From Larkinella sp965227735 (GTDB lineage Bacteria; Bacteroidota; Bacteroidia; Cytophagales; Spirosomataceae), in NCBI RefSeq assembly GCF_965227735.1, contig NZ_OZ245776.1:2170001-2234000 (forward strand): a DNA stretch of 64,000 nt, in the 5' to 3' direction. The translations under genes and the position numbers were made by a program. The notes below the pieces were generated by a model. That model did not search any database, was not told where the DNA came from, and worked only from the letters and a program-made list of their open reading frames with translations. Positions 59,528-64,000 of the stretch are shown here, piece after piece (position 1 is the stretch's first letter; the number at the start of each line of letters is the position of its first letter).

Positions 59528-62020
59528 ATGCGTACAGCAACGATTTCAGCGACTACCTGTTACCACTGTGGCAACGACTGTGCGGAGCACAACCTTGAAT
59601 ACGATGAAAAACCGTTCTGCTGCGAAGGCTGCCAAACGGTCTACACCATTCTGAATCAAAACCAGCTTTGTCAATACTATTCGATTGAGCAGGAAGCCAC
59701 CGGCGTTCGGCCCGGCAACCCCCTTAAAACGGAAAATGCCCCCAAAAACCGGCTCGACTTTCTGGACCATCCCGCCATCGTGGCCCAACTGCTGGAATTT
59801 TCCAGCGCATCGGTCGCCCGGGTTACGTTTTTTGTTCCGACCATCCATTGCAGTTCGTGTTTGTGGCTGCTTGAACACCTCTACCGCATTCATCCGGGCA
59901 TTCAGCAATCGCGGGTGGATTTTCTCAAAAAGCAGGTTCACCTGACCTACCAGCCCGATCAGCTCACGCTCCGGCAGGTGGTCGAACTACTGGCGTCGAT
60001 TGGCTACGAGCCCTTGATCAGCCTGAACGATGTCGTTAAAGAACAGCAAAAACCGTCATACCGCCCCTTGCTCTACCGGCTGGCCCTGGCGGGTTTCTGT
60101 TCGGGCAACATCATGCTGTTCAGCTTTCCCGAATACCTCGGCCTCGACGATCCATCGTTCAAACACCTCTTCGGGTTGCTCAATATTGTGCTGGCCATTC
60201 CGGTCGTCTTTTATTCGGCATCGGGTTATTTCGAATCGGTCTGGACGAGTCTGAAAAAAGGAATTATCAACATCGATTTTCCCATTCTGCTCGGGATTCT
60301 GGTGGCCTTTTTCCGGGGAACCTACGAAGTTCTATTCCTCAACGGTGCCGGTTATTTCGATTCACTGACGGGCCTGATTTTCTTTCTGTTGTGCGGTAAA
60401 TGGTTTCAGCAGCGCACCCACGAATTTCTGTCGTTCGAACGGGATTACAAATCCTATTTCCCGCTGGCCGTAACGGTTTTAAAACCGGATGGCGAAACCG
60501 CCATTCCCGTAGCTGAACTCCGCAAGGGCGACCGCATCCGGGTGCGCAACCACGAACTGATTCCCGCCGATGGGCTGCTCTATAAAGGAGCAGCCCTGAT
60601 CGATTACAGTTTCGTGACGGGTGAATCGGAGCCGGAAGCCCAGAAACCCGGGGCCTTGCTGTATGCCGGTGGCAAGCAGATGGGCGAAGCCATCGAACTG
60701 GAAGTGGTGCGGGAGGTTTCGCAAAGTTACCTGACCCAACTCTGGAACAACGACGCGTTCCGCAAGGGCGACACCTCCCGCATGCGCACCTTTGCCGATG
60801 CCGTCGGAAAGTATTTTACCCTGACTGTCATTGCGTTAGCCACGATCGTAGCCCTATACTGGTATACGCACGACCCCGCGCGGGCCATCAATGCTTTTAC
60901 GGCGGTTCTGATTATTGCCTGCCCGTGTGCGCTGTCGCTCTCGTATCCGTTCGCGCTGGGGAATGGAATTCGGAAGCTGAGCCAGCAGAAATTGTACCTC
61001 AAAAATGCGGACGTCATTGAGCACATGGCGGATTGTGATACGGTCGTTTTCGATAAAACCGGTACGCTGACGGAGACATTGCGTGAAAGAGCGATTGAGC
61101 GATTGAGTGAAGAAAAAGTCCGGGGCGTTGTGGAGGAGTTTTCGACCGGGCTAACGGACTTTGAACGGGCGCTGGTCGTGTCATTGGCGCGGCAGTCGGC
61201 TCACCCGCTCAGCCGGAAACTGGCCGCTCATCTGGCCGGTGTTCAGCCGCTGGTGGTGGAGGATTTTACGGAAATACCGGGTCGCGGCTTACATGGGTTC
61301 GTGGATGGCTGGGAAGTCAAAATCGGCTCGGCTTCGTTTGTCAATCCGCAGCCGGTGTCTGCACCAGGCACGCAGGAAACCCCATCTGATTCAGTCGGAG
61401 CGGGTGTTCATATGGCCATCGAGCAGCAATACCGGGGCTGTTTCCGGTTTCCAAACCAATACCGGCCCGGTCTTGACGCGATGCTCGATTCGCTGAAATC
61501 CACGCACCAACTGTATCTGCTTTCGGGCGATACGGACGCAGCCCGGCCCGAACTGGCACGCTGGTTCGCTCCGGATCACATGACGTTCAACTGCCAGCCA
61601 CAGCAAAAGCTCGACATCGTGCGGCACCTGCAAAACCAGGGCCACCGCGTGTTGATGGTGGGCGACGGCCTGAACGATGCCGGGGCGCTGAAACAGGCCG
61701 ATGTCGGAATTGCCGTTACGGAAGACACCGTTCAGTTTACGCCCGCCAGCGACGCCATTCTGGAAGCAACCTCATTACGAAAGCTGCCCGAACTGTTGGC
61801 GTACAGCCGCTTCGGTATGCGCCTGATCCGCTTTAGTTTTGCGGTTTCGCTGCTGTATAACTTCATCGGCCTTTCCTACGCGCTGACGGGCAATCTGTCG
61901 CCGGTTGTGGCCGCCATTCTGATGCCGGTCAGCTCCGCGACGATGCTGCTGGTTGCGACGTTGGGGATGCGGTGGAAAAAATGGGGAGGACCATTGCCTC
62001 ATTCAGCCGTCGTCATCTGA
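59528..62020 (+). CDS. ccoI: CcoI/FixI-type copper P1B-ATPase
   Basis: 830 residues from the ATG at 59528; the frame is open through the hemN antisense strand, but only from here do domains begin. An N-terminal cysteine-rich region (TTCYHCGNDCAEHN, FCCEGCQTVYTIL) precedes a heavy-metal domain (FFVPTIHCSSCLWLLEHLYR). Eight membrane helices follow, with the metal-site CPC in LIIACPCALSLSYPFALGNG, phosphorylation site FDKTGTLTET, a TGES-type actuator (VTGESEPEAQKPG) and GDGLNDAGALKQADVGIAV. The Cys-rich N-terminus is typical of CcoI, which supplies copper to cbb3 oxidase. The usual ccoS/ccoNO genes are not next to it here. Confidence 0.93.
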   Translation: MRTATISATTCYHCGNDCAEHNLEYDEKPFCCEGCQTVYTILNQNQLCQYYSIEQEATGVRPGNPLKTENAPKNRLDFLDHPAIVAQLLEFSSASVARVTFFVPTIHCSSCLWLLEHLYRIHPGIQQSRVDFLKKQVHLTYQPDQLTLRQVVELLASIGYEPLISLNDVVKEQQKPSYRPLLYRLALAGFCSGNIMLFSFPEYLGLDDPSFKHLFGLLNIVLAIPVVFYSASGYFESVWTSLKKGIINIDFPILLGILVAFFRGTYEVLFLNGAGYFDSLTGLIFFLLCGKWFQQRTHEFLSFERDYKSYFPLAVTVLKPDGETAIPVAELRKGDRIRVRNHELIPADGLLYKGAALIDYSFVTGESEPEAQKPGALLYAGGKQMGEAIELEVVREVSQSYLTQLWNNDAFRKGDTSRMRTFADAVGKYFTLTVIALATIVALYWYTHDPARAINAFTAVLIIACPCALSLSYPFALGNGIRKLSQQKLYLKNADVIEHMADCDTVVFDKTGTLTETLRERAIERLSEEKVRGVVEEFSTGLTDFERALVVSLARQSAHPLSRKLAAHLAGVQPLVVEDFTEIPGRGLHGFVDGWEVKIGSASFVNPQPVSAPGTQETPSDSVGAGVHMAIEQQYRGCFRFPNQYRPGLDAMLDSLKSTHQLYLLSGDTDAARPELARWFAPDHMTFNCQPQQKLDIVRHLQNQGHRVLMVGDGLNDAGALKQADVGIAVTEDTVQFTPASDAILEATSLRKLPELLAYSRFGMRLIRFSFAVSLLYNFIGLSYALTGNLSPVVAAILMPVSSATMLLVATLGMRWKKWGGPLPHSAVVI

Positions 62021-62066
62021 ACATTGTTTACGTGAATCGGTCATTCTGGTATCCCCATTAAACAGA

Positions 62067-64000
62067 ATGATGATGAATGACCAACAGAACCGGCGCAACA
62101 CGAACGACAAAATCGAGGAGTTAAACCAAAACCGGGAAGACAGTACGGACCAATATTTAACTACCAATCAGGGACTTCGGGTTAATGATGATCAGAATTC
62201 CCTGAAAGCGGGTCCGAGAGGAGCCACCCTGCTGGAGGATTTTATTCTTCGCGAAAAAATCACCCACTTCGACCATGAGCGGATTCCGGAGCGGATTGTA
62301 CACGCCCGCGGAGCCGCGGCTCACGGTTATTTTCAGGTCTATGAACCACAGACTGAATTAACGAGGGCCCAATTTTTACAGGACCCCTCGAAGAAAACAC
62401 CAGTCTTCGTCCGTTTTTCAACCGTAGCGGGGTCACGGGGTTCTACCGATCTCGCCCGCGATGTACGCGGATTCGCTGTCAAGTTTTACACGGAAGAAGG
62501 AAACTTTGATCTGGTCGGTAACAACATGCCGGTTTTCTTCATTCAGGATGCCATCAAATTTCCGGATTTAGTTCATGCCGTCAAACCGGAACCGCACAAC
62601 GAAATACCGCAGGCGGCATCGGCCCACGATACATTCTGGGATTTCATTTCGATTACGCCCGAATCCATGCACATGATTATGTGGGTGATGTCGGACCGGG
62701 CCATTCCCCGCAGCTACCGGATGATGGAGGGATTTGGCGTCCACACCTTCCGGTTTGTGAATGCCCAGGGAAAATCCCGCTTTGTCAAGTTTCACTGGAA
62801 ACCGTTGCTGGGCGTTCACTCGGTGGTTTGGGACGAAGCCCAGCTCATTTCGGGCCGTGACCCCGACTTTCACCGTCGCGACCTGTGGGATTCGATCGAA
62901 GCAGGCGCTTATCCGGAATGGGAACTGGGCGTACAGATTGTGGAGGAAGAAGACGAGCACACCTTTGATTTTGATTTACTGGATGCCACCAAGATCATCC
63001 CGGAAGAACTCGTGCCGGTTCAGCGCATCGGCAAATTAACGCTGAACCGAAATCCGGACAACTTCTTCGCCGAAACCGAGCAGGTTGCTTTTCACCTGGG
63101 TCACCTGGTGCCGGGGCTCGATTTCACCAGTGACCCGCTCTTGCAGGGGCGTCTTTTCTCGTATACGGATACCCAGTTGTTGCGGTTGGGCGGACCTAAT
63201 TTCCACGAGATTCCGATCAACCGGCCGGTTGTGCCCGTACACAACAATCAGCGCGATGGACATATGCGCCAGACCATCAACAAAGGAAAAACCAGCTATG
63301 GCCCCAATACGCTGAGTGGGGGCTGCCCATTCCAGGCAGGTCAGGACATGAGCGGTTTTACGAGCTATGCGGAACGAATTGACGCCCAAAAGGTGCGCGC
63401 CCGCAGCAAAAGTTTCATGGACCACTATAGTCAGGCCAAACTGTTCTGGAATAGCCAGACTGAGGTGGAAAAAACGCACCTGGTGAAAGCCTTGCGGTTT
63501 GAACTGGGAAAAGTGGCGGTGGAAGAAATCCGGAAACGGATGCTCATTCACCTGGCGCAGGTGGATGACACACTGGCAACACTCGTTGCCGCAGGGCTGG
63601 GCCTGGAAGTGCCTCCGGCGAAGGGAGTTCAGTTGAACATGGGCGTTCCGGCCGATGCCGATCCCGCTGACTACCAGCCGACCCCCGCCCGTTCGGATGT
63701 CGGCCGTTCGGCGGCACTCAGTATGGCAAATCCCCCCAACGTTGGCATTAAAACCCGTCAGGTCGCCATTCTGGCCGCCGATGGTGTAGATAACGATGCG
63801 CTGGAAGCCATGAAAAATACCTTGTCTGCTGAAGAAGCCATTGTTGCCATCATTGCGCCACGGTTGGGTATGCTCAAAACGTCAACTGGCCAAACAGTCA
63901 AGATCGACGCCAGCTTACAAACGGTTGCGTCGGTTCTGTTCGACGCGGTTTATGTTCCGGGTGGTCAAAGCAGCGTCGATTCGCTCTGCCAGGAATCCGA
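62067..64000 (+). CDS. katE: HPII-type monofunctional catalase (3' end cut by window edge)
   Basis: 644 codons run to the window edge without a stop. Start at the first of three consecutive ATGs (62067). The first 75 residues are a polar extension found in large-subunit catalases (RGATLLEDFILREKITHFDH). Catalytic His is in RIVHARGAAAHGYFQVYE, Asn in DLVGNNMPVFFIQDAIKFPD, and the haem Tyr in GRLFSYTDTQLLRLGGPNFH. After about residue 555 the DJ-1/PfpI-like C-terminal domain begins (TRQVAILAADGVDNDALEAM), which separates HPII from small catalases. It dismutates hydrogen peroxide in the cytoplasm. It follows ccoI by 46 bases and may share its transcript. Confidence 0.96.
   Translation, partial: MMMNDQQNRRNTNDKIEELNQNREDSTDQYLTTNQGLRVNDDQNSLKAGPRGATLLEDFILREKITHFDHERIPERIVHARGAAAHGYFQVYEPQTELTRAQFLQDPSKKTPVFVRFSTVAGSRGSTDLARDVRGFAVKFYTEEGNFDLVGNNMPVFFIQDAIKFPDLVHAVKPEPHNEIPQAASAHDTFWDFISITPESMHMIMWVMSDRAIPRSYRMMEGFGVHTFRFVNAQGKSRFVKFHWKPLLGVHSVVWDEAQLISGRDPDFHRRDLWDSIEAGAYPEWELGVQIVEEEDEHTFDFDLLDATKIIPEELVPVQRIGKLTLNRNPDNFFAETEQVAFHLGHLVPGLDFTSDPLLQGRLFSYTDTQLLRLGGPNFHEIPINRPVVPVHNNQRDGHMRQTINKGKTSYGPNTLSGGCPFQAGQDMSGFTSYAERIDAQKVRARSKSFMDHYSQAKLFWNSQTEVEKTHLVKALRFELGKVAVEEIRKRMLIHLAQVDDTLATLVAAGLGLEVPPAKGVQLNMGVPADADPADYQPTPARSDVGRSAALSMANPPNVGIKTRQVAILAADGVDNDALEAMKNTLSAEEAIVAIIAPRLGMLKTSTGQTVKIDASLQTVASVLFDAVYVPGGQSSVDSLCQES

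Overview
The window looks like chromosome of a Bacteroidota species of the Cytophagales type (Spirosoma/Larkinella-like; a judgement from gene content, not a database match). Evidence: a SusC/SusD pair with ECF sigma and FecR anti-sigma genes, many lipoproteins and signal peptides, A-rich rather than Shine-Dalgarno leaders, TAnnTTTG-like -7 boxes, a eukaryote-type NADP isocitrate dehydrogenase, Crp/Fnr proteins fused to receiver domains, and GC-rich palindromic intergenic repeats. No rRNA, tRNA, phage, transposase or CRISPR array was recognised. Genes at both window edges are cut (DUF2264 protein on the left, HPII-type catalase on the right).

Layout. 1-8.6 kb: DUF2264 protein, isocitrate dehydrogenase, M20 amidohydrolase with a Crp/Fnr regulator, alpha/beta hydrolase, Lrp/AsnC regulator, TRIC-like channel, nitrilase-family hydrolase. 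8.7-15.3 kb: a probable sialic-acid or related sugar-acid cluster (sodium:solute symporter, DapA/NanA-type aldolase, secreted SUMF1-like/sialidase fusion, divergent AraC regulator), with palindromic repeats on both sides of the sialidase gene. 15.4-19.3 kb: DUF3748 protein, a two-CxxC protein, an AT-rich two-gene HNH nuclease cassette of foreign appearance, a lipoprotein. 19.3-26.2 kb: glycosyltransferase, a cysteine-less TlpA-like protein, nuoC, a lipoprotein, nuoB, a large palindromic element, nuoA, a fatty-acid hydroxylase-like protein and an NDH-2; the rest of complex I is absent. 26.3-29.7 kb: a 5'-nucleotidase split over two overlapping genes behind an M1 peptidase. 29.7-32 kb: VapBC, DUF3267 protein, second copy of the palindromic element, Uma2 nuclease-like protein.

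32-44.7 kb: a PAS histidine kinase overlapping a receiver-Crp hybrid, a thioredoxin-fold protein, a metzincin lipoprotein, a CPBP protease, PfkB kinase, SDR, universal stress protein (USP), receiver-kinase hybrid and PEP synthase. 44.8-52.2 kb: SusD, SusC, FecR and ECF sigma. 52.5-64 kb: two more USPs behind a FixH-like small protein, L,D-transpeptidase, PPOX-family protein, two envelope proteins, hemN, a CcoI-type copper ATPase and the catalase.

Working together: USPs, PfkB, PEP synthase, L,D-transpeptidase, PPOX protein, hemN and ccoI resemble the content of oxygen-limitation regulons in other bacteria. Four intergenic regions next to these genes hold a TGA-N6-TCA dyad (three of them TGAC-N4-ATCA), the shape of a Crp/Fnr operator, and the window encodes a receiver-Crp hybrid with its kinase. 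I propose these as one candidate redox/energy-stress regulon. The most foreign-looking segment is the HNH cassette at 17.5-18.7 kb, and the most unusual DNA structure is the nested palindromic element present twice (23.4 and 31.2 kb).
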